Below are positions 25,046 to 33,569 of a stretch of 49,521 nucleotides of DNA, in pieces; the first letter of the stretch is position 1; each line of letters begins with the position of its first letter. The notes under the pieces were generated by a model, which was not told the origin of the DNA, made no database searches, and saw only the letters and a program-made list of their open reading frames with translations. The translations under genes were made by a program, and so were the position numbers. The DNA is from a bacterium (GTDB lineage: Bacteria > Pseudomonadota > Alphaproteobacteria > Caulobacterales > Caulobacteraceae), in the NCBI GenBank assembly GCA_030824495.1, contig JAVBXP010000054.1:1-49521 (forward strand). Direction: 5' to 3'.

Positions 25046-25591
25046 TGTGGCAGCTAACCGAGTCCCGCGGCCGGACGCAAGGGAAAGCCGGGGTGGGCGA
25101 GCATCGTGTTTGGGCCGGCCTAGTCCATTTGCGCGATGCGGCGGTTCGGTGCGGCGTGGTCCGCTGGGAATCGATCATTCCGGCTCGTGGTGTCCTCTCC
25201 CGACCGGTCTCCCGCGATGGTCACGGCGATCAGGCGAACTCGCCTTGATCGGCGAGATCCAGGATCCGCCGTCATATCAGCCCCACCCAGCGCCGACGGC
25301 GGGTCCGAATCGCCACAGCGCCCCATCGGGGCCATGACTACCAGGAGGCGCGGCGGCGCTCGGTCGCCGCGCAGGCCGATCTCGGGGGAGATGAGGTCCG
25401 CTCCTGGGAGACGGACGCGGTTCTAGATGAGCCGCGTCCGTGACTTCTCGCCTCCGCAGCGATCAAGCGCGCCCTCCAGGTGACAGGCCGCCAGAAATGC
25501 GAGGCCTCGGGCCGGCCGGTTCGTGACAATTTCGTTGCAGTGCGACACGGTCCGCCGCGACCGGGCAACCGGGTTCGGGACTTGGGGTTTC
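25046..25591. other. Long intergenic region without a supported gene
   Basis: About 545 bases between divergent genes. Short frames exist on both strands but none has a good ribosome site or protein-like composition. Apart from short inverted stretches I see no RNA gene. It probably holds the promoter and 5' region of the AraC gene. Confidence 0.5.
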
Positions 25592-26593
25592 ATGGGCGAT
25601 CTACTGTCGTCGCGCGCGGATGTCCGCGACATCTACAGCGGGTTCGCCGGCGAGCCCCTGCACGAACCGCGCGCGCCGCGCCCGGGGCCGGCCGCCTCCG
25701 CGCGCCTGCCGGTCAAGGACGGGGCGGGCTATTGGGACGTGGTGCGCCTCTATGACCACCTGCTCGTCTGTGTCGCCGACAGCAGCTATAACGACGACTA
25801 CATCTTGCCGATCCATGTGCCGGAAGACCTGGTTTCGCTGCGGTTCGTGGTGGCCGGCGCCGTCGGGCTGCAGGACACGGGCCTGAACGCGATGCGGGTC
25901 GAGAAGGGGCACGCCTCGGTGCTGACCTTGCCGGCGGACGGCGACTTCGATCTGAACATCCACGGCCGTGAGCGGCTGACCTCCCTGACCCTGCATCTCC
26001 ACGCCGGCAACTTGGCCAGCGTGATGGGCATGGAGCCCGACGAGCTGCCGGTCGCGCTGCGGAATATCGACCTGCCCAGCCAGGGCTTCCATCACCTGGG
26101 GATGCGGCTGACCCACGGCATGGAGGCGGCGGTGCGCGACATCGTCAGCGCCTCGTTCCAAGGCAGCCTGCGGCAGCGCTACCTGGAGGCCAAGGTCATG
26201 GAGGTGCTCTGCCTGCTGGTGGACGCCGTCGACACCAGCGAACGCGGCGAGCGATCCGCGCCGCCGCTGCGCCACGCCGACCGCGACGGCCTCTACGCTG
26301 CGCGCGATATCCTGATCGCCGAGTTCGCGGAGCCTCCGACCATCGACGCCCTGGCGCGGCGGGTGGGCCTGAACCGCACCAAGCTGCAGCGCGGGTTCAA
26401 GGAGATGTTCGGGGCCACGGTGTTCGAGTTCTGCCTGGGTCAGCGGATGGAGCTGGCCCGGGGGCTGCTGCTGGACGGCGGCATGACGATCTCCGAGATC
26501 GCGGAAACCGTCGGCTATGAGCATGCGACGAACTTCACCGCCGCCTTCCGCCGGCGCTTCAACGCCCTGCCCAAGGACTACCGACGCGGGTAG
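25592..26593 (+). CDS. AraC family transcriptional regulator
   Basis: About 333 residues from MGDLLSSRADVRDIYSGFAG. The C-terminal about 100 residues carry the double helix-turn-helix of the family: TIDALARRVGLNRTKLQRGF, then MTISEIAETVGYEHATNFTA and FRRRFNALPKDYRRG. The N-terminal 200 residues resemble the PchR-type sensing domain used for siderophore or related ligands, which fits a TonB-dependent receptor gene directly downstream. The ATG at 25592 is preferred, with GGGG eight bases upstream; the GTG at 25523 would add a basic unlikely extension. The receptor starts about 150 bases after its stop. Confidence 0.88.
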   Translation: MGDLLSSRADVRDIYSGFAGEPLHEPRAPRPGPAASARLPVKDGAGYWDVVRLYDHLLVCVADSSYNDDYILPIHVPEDLVSLRFVVAGAVGLQDTGLNAMRVEKGHASVLTLPADGDFDLNIHGRERLTSLTLHLHAGNLASVMGMEPDELPVALRNIDLPSQGFHHLGMRLTHGMEAAVRDIVSASFQGSLRQRYLEAKVMEVLCLLVDAVDTSERGERSAPPLRHADRDGLYAARDILIAEFAEPPTIDALARRVGLNRTKLQRGFKEMFGATVFEFCLGQRMELARGLLLDGGMTISEIAETVGYEHATNFTAAFRRRFNALPKDYRRG

Positions 26594-26631
26594 CGGCGAG
26601 GAACTCTCGGTGCAAAAGGGCGATAGACTGC

Positions 26632-26646
26632 ATTTCGCATCGAAAT
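26632..26646. promoter_or_regulatory. Dyad ATTTCG-CAT-CGAAAT upstream of the TonB receptor gene
   Basis: Perfect 6-base arms separated by three bases, about 95 bases before the receptor start, in the 147-base gap after the AraC gene. It is the only AT-containing symmetric element there and may be an operator. Confidence 0.35.
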
Positions 26647-26740
26647 TGCTGCTCTCCGGATCATTTCCCCGCGCGCGACCTGCCTATGGTCCCGCCTCGA
26701 ATTTGCGCGACGCCGCGCTGGGTCTCGGGAGGGGATTTCC

Positions 26741-28948
26741 ATGACTATGAGTAACAAGACGCGCCTGTTGGCGGCATCGGTTCTGGTGTCGGCCGTGGCG
26801 CTGACCTCGGCGCCGGCCTACGCCCAGGCGGGCGGCGCGACGGTCGACGAGCTGGTCGTCACCGCCCGCAAGCGCACCGAGTCGGTTCTCGACGTCCCGA
26901 TGAGCATCAACGTGGTCGGCGAGCAGGCCATGAAGAACATGGGCGCGGAGACCTACACCGACCTGCTGGGCTCGGTGCCCAGCCTGACCGCCTATCAGAA
27001 CGGCCCCGGCCGCACGCGCCTGTCGATCCGCGGGATCAACAACGGCGGCGGCAACGACAACGACACCCAGAACCAGGAAACCGTCGGCATCTATATCGAC
27101 GAAATCCCGATCTCTATGGGCGCTCTGAACCCCGAGCTGGCCCTGTTCGACCTGGAACGCGTCGAAGTGCTGCGCGGCCCGCAAGGCACACTGTACGGCG
27201 CGGGCTCGATGACCGGCACCGTGCGGATGATCACCCACCGTCCGAACCTCACCGAATTCGAGGGCAAGGTCGATGTGGGCCTGTCGACCGTCAGCCACGG
27301 CGGCGAGGGCTATTCGATGAAGGGCCTGGTGAACGTCCCGATCATCACCGATCGTGTCGCCGTTCGGGCCTCGGTCTATTACACCCAGACCCCGGGCTAT
27401 ATCGACAACGTGCTGACCGGCGAGAAGGACGTGAATGACGGCCTGGCGCGCGGCGGCCGGGTCGAAGCCCGCTTTAAGGTCACCGACGACTTCACCGCCG
27501 ATCTCTCGTACTTCAAGCACAACTATAAGGACGGCGGGCGTCCCGAGGATCTGGTGCGCGTGCCGGGCCTGGGCCGCGACTATCCTTCGCCGGACGGCTA
27601 CAGCGACGACCTGAGCGTCTACAACCTGACCCTCAACTACGACCTGGGCTTCGCGAACCTGGTCTCCTCGACCTCGTACTTCGACCGCACGGTCGTCAAC
27701 ATGCGCTCGCTGGACGGCCTGCTGGCCCTGTTCCCGGTCAAGCCGAGCCCGCTGATCGACACCACCGACTCCGAGTTCTTCGCCCAGGAAATCCGCCTGG
27801 CCTCGCAAGGCGACGGCCCGTTCAGCTGGGTGGTCGGCGCCTATGCCGACAAGAAGACGATCTACTACTTGAACACCATTCCGGTGCCGGGCTTCGACGC
27901 CGCCATGGGCATCAACTCCAACGACTTCGGCGCGCCGACGGACAACCCCTATTGGGGCTACGACGACCTCGAAGTGAAGACCTACGCCTTCTTCGGCGAG
28001 CTGACCTATGAGTGGAACAAGCTGAGCGTCACCGGCGGCCTGCGCTACTTCAACTGGGAGCAGGACTACAAGCTGTACGCCTCGGGCTTCCTGAACGGCG
28101 CCGTCCCGAGCGACCCGCCGCGCCGCACCTCGAAGGAAGACGGCTTCAACCCGAAGCTCAACATCTCCTATGACGTGACCGACGACGTGCTGGTCTACGC
28201 CCAGGCCGCGCGCGGCTTCCGCTACGGCGGCACCAACACCCCGGTGCCGAAGGACGTCTGCGCCGCCGAACTGGCCGACTTCCAGCGCAACGGCGAAGAC
28301 CCGAACGTGTTCGAGGCCGACAAGCTCTGGAACTATGAACTCGGCGGCAAGGGTACGTTCGCCAATGGCCGCGTGATGGTCTCGGGCGCCTACTTCCACC
28401 TGGTGTGGGACGACATGCAGACCCAGCGCGCGCTCGATTGCGGCTTCGGCTTCCGTGAAAACGTGGGCGGAGCGGTCAGCGACGGCGTCGAACTGGAAGT
28501 CACGGCCAGCCCGCTCGACGGCCTGACGCTGACGGCCGGCGGCGCGTACATCAATTCGCGCCTGTCGAACGACGTGGCGAACCTGAAGGCGAAGAAGGGG
28601 GACAAGGCCCCCTTCGTGCCGGAGCTCAGCTTCAACACCTCGGCTGACTATCGCTTCCCGATCAGCAGTGAGGCCGAAGGCTTCGTCTATGCCGGTTACC
28701 AGTACGTGGGCGAGCGCTTCACCCAGTTCAGCCCCCAGCAGGCCAACTATCGCAAGATGGCGGCCTATGGCGTGGTGAACCTGCGCACCGGCGTGACCTT
28801 CGACAACATCGAGTTCTCGGTCTACGCCAACAACCTGCTCGACGACCGTGGCGTGATCCGCGCCCTGGCCGCCAGCCCGTTCGACCCCGAGGCGCGCATC
28901 CGCGTCACGCCCCGGACGATCGGCGCCAATGTGCGTATGAACTTCTAG
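26741..28948 (+). CDS. TonB-dependent outer membrane receptor
   Basis: 735 residues. After a signal peptide (LTSAPAYAQA) comes a TonB-box-like VDELVVTARKR, then the plug domain (VPMSINVVGEQAMKNMGAE, then VEVLRGPQGTLYGAGSMTGT) and a 22-strand barrel that ends NVRMNF with the C-terminal Phe. VLRGPQGTLYG is the plug consensus typical of sphingomonad and caulobacter receptors. Receptors of this group import iron chelates, sugars or small aromatics; the ligand is unknown. GGGAGGGG precedes the ATG. The upstream AraC regulator is its likely controller, and a hairpin follows the gene. Confidence 0.93.
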   Translation: MTMSNKTRLLAASVLVSAVALTSAPAYAQAGGATVDELVVTARKRTESVLDVPMSINVVGEQAMKNMGAETYTDLLGSVPSLTAYQNGPGRTRLSIRGINNGGGNDNDTQNQETVGIYIDEIPISMGALNPELALFDLERVEVLRGPQGTLYGAGSMTGTVRMITHRPNLTEFEGKVDVGLSTVSHGGEGYSMKGLVNVPIITDRVAVRASVYYTQTPGYIDNVLTGEKDVNDGLARGGRVEARFKVTDDFTADLSYFKHNYKDGGRPEDLVRVPGLGRDYPSPDGYSDDLSVYNLTLNYDLGFANLVSSTSYFDRTVVNMRSLDGLLALFPVKPSPLIDTTDSEFFAQEIRLASQGDGPFSWVVGAYADKKTIYYLNTIPVPGFDAAMGINSNDFGAPTDNPYWGYDDLEVKTYAFFGELTYEWNKLSVTGGLRYFNWEQDYKLYASGFLNGAVPSDPPRRTSKEDGFNPKLNISYDVTDDVLVYAQAARGFRYGGTNTPVPKDVCAAELADFQRNGEDPNVFEADKLWNYELGGKGTFANGRVMVSGAYFHLVWDDMQTQRALDCGFGFRENVGGAVSDGVELEVTASPLDGLTLTAGGAYINSRLSNDVANLKAKKGDKAPFVPELSFNTSADYRFPISSEAEGFVYAGYQYVGERFTQFSPQQANYRKMAAYGVVNLRTGVTFDNIEFSVYANNLLDDRGVIRALAASPFDPEARIRVTPRTIGANVRMNF

Positions 28949-28957
28949 GACCAAGCG

Positions 28958-28987
28958 TGGCGGGGGAGGCGTCAGTCTTCCCCGCCA
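28958..28987 (+). terminator. Hairpin after the TonB receptor gene
   Basis: Stem TGGCGGGG / CCCCGCCA with a 14-base loop, nine bases after the stop and followed by TCGTTCT. It probably attenuates read-through into the cyclophilin gene. Confidence 0.5.
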
Positions 28988-29019
28988 TCGTTCTGCAGAT
29001 CTCAGAGAGGCCAAAGCCG

Positions 29020-29643
29020 ATGAAGCTCGTTCGCCGTACCGCGCTGGGCGCGGCCTTTGGTTTGATGCTTTGCGGCGCCGCCTGGGCGGCTGGCCCAGCC
29101 CCCGTCGCGGTGGTGATGGCCACCGACGCCGGCGTGGTCGAGCTGGAGCTCTATCCGGCCAAGGCCCCGATCACGACCGCCAACTTCCTGCGCTATGTCG
29201 ACGAGGGCCGCTATGCCGGCGCCCAGTTCTACCGCGTGGTGCGGGCCGACACCGATCCCAACCTCAAGGCGCCGATCCAGGTGATCCAGGGCGGTATCGA
29301 CAGCGACGCTCATCGCGGCCAGATGCTGGCCCCCATCGCTCATGAGCCGACCGGCCAGACCGGGCTAAGCCATACAGACGGGGTGATCTCGATGGCGCGC
29401 GACGGTCCCGGCACCGCGACCTCGGAATTCTTCATCACGCTCGGCGACAACACCAGCCTGGACCAGGGCGGCGCGCGCAATCCCGACGGCGCGGGCTACG
29501 CAGCCTTCGGTCGGGTGACGAAGGGCATGGACGTGGTGCGCGCCATCCAGGCCATGCCGTCGAACGCCCCGACCCCCGAACCCATCGTGCGCGGCCAGAT
29601 CCTGGAAAAGCCGGTGCAGATCCTTTCCGTGAAGCGCAAGTGA
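29020..29643 (+). CDS. Secreted cyclophilin-type peptidyl-prolyl isomerase
   Basis: 207 residues from MKLVRRTALGAAFGLMLCGA, a signal peptide cleaved near AWAAGPAP, so the enzyme is periplasmic. The cyclophilin domain starts VVMATDAGVVELELYPAKAP and includes the active-site region NFLRYVDEGRYAGAQFYRVVR with the conserved Phe-Tyr-Arg, and EFFITLGDN later. A loop with DPNLKAPIQVIQGGIDSD (residues about 80-100) replaces the usual short FMIQGGD segment, as in some alphaproteobacterial members. It folds or isomerises exported proteins. AGAGG lies before the ATG. It is coupled to the SnoaL-like gene by overlapping stop and start. Confidence 0.92.
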   Translation: MKLVRRTALGAAFGLMLCGAAWAAGPAPVAVVMATDAGVVELELYPAKAPITTANFLRYVDEGRYAGAQFYRVVRADTDPNLKAPIQVIQGGIDSDAHRGQMLAPIAHEPTGQTGLSHTDGVISMARDGPGTATSEFFITLGDNTSLDQGGARNPDGAGYAAFGRVTKGMDVVRAIQAMPSNAPTPEPIVRGQILEKPVQILSVKRK

Positions 29644-30089
29644 GCCTCGACATGACCCTCCGTTCCATCGCCGTCGGCACGGCGCTCAGCCTGATGGCCA
29701 CCGCCGCCTTCGCCGGCCCAGCCGAGGACAAGGCCGCCATCGCCAAGGTGTTGGGCGAGGCCAGCGCCGGCTGGTCGCGCGGCGACCTGGACGCCTTCAT
29801 GGCCAGCTACGAGAAGGCCCCGCAGATCAACTATGTGAGCGGCGGCAAGGTCACCCAGGGCTATGACGCGATCCGCGAGATCTACGCGCCGCGCTTCACC
29901 AAGCCGGCGGAAATGCCGAAGCTGAGCACCGAGATCGTCGATTTCGATCCGCTCGGCGCCGACTACGCCGCCGTGGTCGGGCGTTTCCACCTGACGCTTG
30001 AGGGCGGCAAGGACGCCACGGGGCTGTTCAGCCTGGTGTTCCACAAGACCGCCGATGGCTGGCGGATCGTGTCGGACCACTCGTCTTAA
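29640..30089 (+). CDS. Secreted SnoaL/DUF4440-like (NTF2-fold) protein
   Basis: 149 residues. A signal peptide (MTLRSIAVGTALSLMATAAFA) precedes an NTF2-like domain: KAAIAKVLGEASAGWSRGDLDAFMASY, then INYVSGGKVTQGYDAI, and the end FHKTADGWRIVSDHSS. Such domains bind small ligands or act as isomerases; the periplasmic role is unknown. GTG at 29640 overlaps the cyclophilin stop (GTGA), while an ATG at 29652 gives a cleaner signal peptide; either start is plausible. The two genes form one transcript ending at the repeat block. Confidence 0.82.
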   Translation: MSLDMTLRSIAVGTALSLMATAAFAGPAEDKAAIAKVLGEASAGWSRGDLDAFMASYEKAPQINYVSGGKVTQGYDAIREIYAPRFTKPAEMPKLSTEIVDFDPLGADYAAVVGRFHLTLEGGKDATGLFSLVFHKTADGWRIVSDHSS

Positions 30090-30341
30090 CTCTCCCCTTG
30101 GGGAGAGGTCGGGTGAGGGGGTTTGGCCCTCGCCGACGCGTTGATCGATCGTCAGTAGAGCGCCGCTGCGCGTCGCCCCCTCACCTAGCCTCTCCCGAGG
30201 GAGAGGAACGCGGGCACTTCTCCTCTCCCCGCCGGGGAGAGGTCGGGTGAGGGGTTTTGGGTCTGGCCGATGCGCTGACTGATCGTCAGCAGAGCGCCGT
30301 TGTGCGCCGCCCCCTCACCTAGCCTCTCCCGAGGGAGAGGG
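30090..30341. repeat. GC-rich palindromic repeat block, two tandem units
   Basis: Two related units of about 130 bases, each with CTCTCCCC...GGGGAGAGGTCGGGTGAGGGG at one end and CCCTCACCTAGCCTCTCCC GAGGGAGAGG at the other. It fills the whole gap between two convergent stops, which suggests a terminator role. Confidence 0.85.
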
Positions 30342-30343
30342 AC

Positions 30344-31507
30344 TTAGCCGTTGCGCTTCACGTAGGCGCGGATGGCGGCGATGACTTGGTCCTGATGGTC
30401 GGGGGTCAGGTAGGGGTGCATGGGCAGGCTCATGACCACATTGGCCTTGGCCTCGGTCACCGGCAGGCCGCCCGGGGTCGGATAGATCGAATAGACGTCC
30501 TGCTTGTGGATCGGGATCGGGTAGTAGACCGCGCTGGGGATGTCCTGGCTCTTCAGATGCGCCACCAGGCCGTCGCGATCGGCGGTCTCGATCGTGTACT
30601 GCGCCCAGACCGAAATCCCGCCGTCGATCACTTTCGGAACGGTCACGACATCGGAAAGGCCCGCCGCATAGCGGTCGGCGACCTTGTTGCGGGCCTCGAT
30701 CTCGCTCTCGAAAATGGTCAGCTTCTGCAGCAGGACGGCGGCCTGGATGGTGTCCATGCGGCTGTTCATGCCGATGCGCAGGTTCAGATACTTGGGGTCA
30801 TGGTCGAAGGTCTTGCCGACCAGGTCCGACTTCACGGCCTGGCCGTGGACGCGCAAGCTGACCAGGATGTCGTGCAGGCGCTCGTCCTTGCACAGCACCG
30901 CCCCGCCGTCGCCGTAGCAGCCGAGCGGCTTGGCGGGGAAGAAGCTGGTGGTGGTGACGTCGGCCCAGTGGATCGGGTGCTGGCCGCTTAGGGTGCAGCC
31001 AAAGCCCTGGGCGCTGTCGGCGATAAGCTTCAGGCCGTGCTTCTTGGCGACGGCCGAGATCGCGGGATAGTCGGCGGGCTGGCCGAACAGATCGACGGCG
31101 ATGATCGCCTTGGGCGTCAGCTTGCCTTCGGCCTTGACCGCCTCGATGGCGGCGTCGAGCTTGGCGGGATCGAGATTGTAGGTGTCAGGCAAGATGTCGA
31201 CGAACACCGGGCTGGCGCCGACCAGGGGCATGACCTCGGCGGTCGCCGCGAAGGTGAAGGAGGGGCAGAACACCGCGTCGCCCGGCCCGATGTTCCAGGC
31301 CATCAGCGGCAGTTGCAGCGCCTCGGTGCCCGAGCCGCAGGAGAGCACGAACGGCGCCTGGCCGAACTGCCCCAGCGCCTGCTCGAACTGGCCGATTTCC
31401 GGCCCCATCACATAGGCCCCCGAACGGACCACCTTGAGGATCGCATCTTCCAACGGCTGACCAAGACGGGCGCGTTGGGCTTGCAGGTCGATGAACGGGA
31501 TCGGCAT
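30344..31507 (-). CDS. DegT/DnrJ/EryC1/StrS family aminotransferase
   Basis: 387 residues, a PLP enzyme of the sugar aminotransferase group. Features in order are FIDLQAQRARLG, the substrate and cofactor region SCGSGTEALQL, ADSAQGFGC, and the Schiff-base Lys in FFPAKPLGCYGDGGAV (about 183). It transfers an amino group to keto-sugar nucleotides used in surface polysaccharides or O-antigen. No other sugar-nucleotide or glycosyltransferase gene is in the window, so its pathway partners are elsewhere. Start ATG at 31507. Repeats lie on both sides. Confidence 0.92.
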   Translation of the reverse strand: MPIPFIDLQAQRARLGQPLEDAILKVVRSGAYVMGPEIGQFEQALGQFGQAPFVLSCGSGTEALQLPLMAWNIGPGDAVFCPSFTFAATAEVMPLVGASPVFVDILPDTYNLDPAKLDAAIEAVKAEGKLTPKAIIAVDLFGQPADYPAISAVAKKHGLKLIADSAQGFGCTLSGQHPIHWADVTTTSFFPAKPLGCYGDGGAVLCKDERLHDILVSLRVHGQAVKSDLVGKTFDHDPKYLNLRIGMNSRMDTIQAAVLLQKLTIFESEIEARNKVADRYAAGLSDVVTVPKVIDGGISVWAQYTIETADRDGLVAHLKSQDIPSAVYYPIPIHKQDVYSIYPTPGGLPVTEAKANVVMSLPMHPYLTPDHQDQVIAAIRAYVKRNG

Positions 31508-31677
31508 GGGAATTTCCGCGAGGTGAAGCGGCGCGCTTCATGACATGCGGACTCTAGCGAAACCACACACGGTTGTTTTCGGAAAATTTCGGGCGAGCCG
31601 GCAGGGCACCGGCGGCAGGTTGAGCGACCGCGAGCGGGCGGCGAGCCTGATCAGCGCCGCGCCCCTCTCCTGCCGCT

Positions 31678-31780
31678 CGTCATGGCCGGCTTCTTATGCC
31701 GGCCATCCATACGCGGCGCGGTCAGGGATTTGCCTGGAGGCGCCAGCGTCTATGGATCCCCGGGACGAGCCCGGGGATGA
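31678..31780. repeat. Composite inverted repeat with two hairpins, second copy
   Basis: It begins CGTCATGGCCGGC with hairpin TGGCCGGC-N7-GCCGGCCA, then ATCCATACG, then CGTCTATGGATCC and a hairpin ATCCCCGGG-N5-CCCGGGGAT, ending ATGACG. Same outer plan as 13564-13665 but with different stem sequences. Confidence 0.8.
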
Positions 31781-31791
31781 CGATCATAGGA

Positions 31792-33378
31792 TCAGATCTG
31801 CCGCGTGCGGCCTTCCCAATAGGGAGCGCGGACCTTGTTGCGTTGGATCTTGCCGGCTTCGGAGCGTGGCAGTTCGGTCACGAAGTCGAGGCCGCGCGGG
31901 ACCTTGTAGGCGGCCAGGGTCTGGCGTCCGAAGGCCAGGATTTCCTGGGCCAGTTGGTCCGAAGGTTCGTAGCCGGGCTTCAGCAGAATGACCGCCCGGA
32001 CCTGTTCGCCCCACTCGTCGTGCGGGATGCCGACGGTCGATGAATCGGCCACGGCCTCGTGCTTGATCAGCTCGTTGTCGACTTCCTGCGGGTAGATGTT
32101 CACGCCGCCGGAGATGATCGTCTCGGCGTTGCGGCCGGTGAGGAACAGGTAGTCGTCCTCATCGAAATAGCCGACGTCGCCCATGGTGAAGAAGTCGCCG
32201 ACCCGGTTGGAGTTGGTCTTGGCTTCGTCCTTGTAATAGGTGAAGCCGCCGCCGGGCGGGAGCTGGTGATAGATGCCGCCGGGCGTGCCGGGGGGCAGCT
32301 CATTGCCTTCCTCGTCGAGGATGCGGACCTGCAGCAGGGCCGGGCGCTTGCCGACGCTGCCGGGCTTCTTGAGCCATTCTTCCGAAGAGATCGCGAAGCC
32401 CGCGCCGCCTTCGGAGCCGGCGTAGTATTCCGACAGGATCGGGCCGAACCACTCGATCATCGCGTGCTTGACCTCGGGCGGGCAGGGGGCCGCGCCGTGG
32501 ACGATGTATTTCACGTGATCGACGGGGTACTTGGCTTTCACTTCCGGCGGCAGGGCGAGCAGGCGCTGGAACATGATCGGCACCAGATGCAGGTGCGTGA
32601 CCTTCTTTTCGGAGATGGTCTTCAGGACCAGTTCCGAATCCCACTTGTCGATGAAGTAGAGCGGCACGCCCGCGCCCATGGCGGCGCGGATGTCGAAGGC
32701 CAGCGGCGCGGCGTGGTAGGCCGGACCGGCGCAGAGCTGGATCGAGGTTTCGGGATCGTAGCCGCGCATCGTGTACATGGCCTGGGGCGTGACGGCGGCG
32801 GCGGGGCGGAACACGCCCTTCGGCCGGCCGGTGGTGCCCGAGGTGTACATCATCTGGTTGCCGAGCACCGGGTCGGTGATGTCCGATCCGTCGAGCGGGG
32901 CCAGGGCGGCGTCATAGTCCTGGAAACCGTCGATCGAGCCGCCGACGGCGAGCCTCAGCACGACGCCGGGGCACTCGGCGGAGGCGGCGGGCAGGCTCGC
33001 AACGCGGGCCTCGCCGACCAGGACCTTGGCCTCGCAATCCTTGATGATGTAGGCGATTTCGTCGGCGGTCAGGTGCCAGTTCACCGGTGTGATCCGCAGG
33101 CCTGAACGCAGGGTCGCGGCCTGGACCTCAATGAACTCGGCGCGGTTGGAGCACACCAGGGCTAGGCTGTCGCCGGCGCCTAGACCGTGCTGACGGAAGA
33201 GGCGTGTGAGCTTGTTGGCCGCCGCGTTGATCTCGGCGAAGGTCTTCACCTTGCCGTCTGGGTCGATGACCGCGGGCTTTTCGGGGTGAACCTTGGCCCA
33301 TACCGCGGTGGTCATGCCCGTTTGGGCCGCCGCGTCCAGGGCTTCATCCAGGCTTACGCGCTCTTTCAAATCTTCCAT
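31792..33378 (-). CDS. AMP-dependent acyl-CoA synthetase
   Basis: 528 residues. The AMP-binding motif is YTSGTTGRPKGVF at about 176-188, the adenylate-contact motif YYAGSEGGAGF follows, and TGRNAETIISGGVNIYPQEVD marks the hinge. The Lys near the end (SEAGKIQRNKV) is the adenylation Lys. It activates a fatty or other carboxylic acid to acyl-CoA. GGGAGGA lies six bases before the ATG at 33378, so I use that rather than the longer frame. It has no coupled neighbour; an 8-bp-type dyad (33493-33509) lies about 115 bases upstream and may be its operator. Confidence 0.92.
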   Translation of the reverse strand: MEDLKERVSLDEALDAAAQTGMTTAVWAKVHPEKPAVIDPDGKVKTFAEINAAANKLTRLFRQHGLGAGDSLALVCSNRAEFIEVQAATLRSGLRITPVNWHLTADEIAYIIKDCEAKVLVGEARVASLPAASAECPGVVLRLAVGGSIDGFQDYDAALAPLDGSDITDPVLGNQMMYTSGTTGRPKGVFRPAAAVTPQAMYTMRGYDPETSIQLCAGPAYHAAPLAFDIRAAMGAGVPLYFIDKWDSELVLKTISEKKVTHLHLVPIMFQRLLALPPEVKAKYPVDHVKYIVHGAAPCPPEVKHAMIEWFGPILSEYYAGSEGGAGFAISSEEWLKKPGSVGKRPALLQVRILDEEGNELPPGTPGGIYHQLPPGGGFTYYKDEAKTNSNRVGDFFTMGDVGYFDEDDYLFLTGRNAETIISGGVNIYPQEVDNELIKHEAVADSSTVGIPHDEWGEQVRAVILLKPGYEPSDQLAQEILAFGRQTLAAYKVPRGLDFVTELPRSEAGKIQRNKVRAPYWEGRTRQI

Positions 33379-33492
33379 CAAATCCTCCCGTCGCCGGTGA
33401 CCGGAGGAACGGAACACGCGGCTCTTTTTCTATGATCCGAGACGGCGTTTCGTCGGCGATCGCGGCGCGAAATATGCGCGGCGATGGTGACC

Positions 33493-33509
33493 GTTTCCGT
33501 TTCGGAAAC
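33493..33509. promoter_or_regulatory. Dyad GTTTCCG-TTT-CGGAAAC upstream of the acyl-CoA synthetase
   Basis: Perfect 7-base arms with a three-base spacer, about 115 bases upstream of the acyl-CoA synthetase start and downstream of the DUF2177 gene. It is a candidate operator for a TetR- or MerR-type regulator, none of which is adjacent. Confidence 0.4.
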
Positions 33510-33523
33510 CCACAATGACAGGC

Positions 33524-33554
33524 GATCGCGCGCCCGACAACGGCGCGCGCGATC
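33524..33554 (-). terminator. Hairpin terminator after the DUF2177 gene
   Basis: Stem GATCGCGCGC / GCGCGCGATC with an 11-base loop, about 16 bases past the DUF2177 stop on the transcribed strand. There is no T-run, so efficiency is uncertain. Confidence 0.5.
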
Positions 33555-33569
33555 CGAACGTGGGCCGGA

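Noticed and set aside
25046..25591. Small genes in the long gap before the AraC gene
   Set aside because: Frames of 70-99 codons on both strands lack ribosome sites and have shadow-like Arg/Pro/Ser composition.
26684..29014. Leftward 776-residue open frame antisense to the TonB receptor gene
   Set aside because: The receptor on the other strand has full family motifs and a good ribosome site; the antisense protein is a low-complexity His/Arg/Val-rich shadow caused by high third-position GC.
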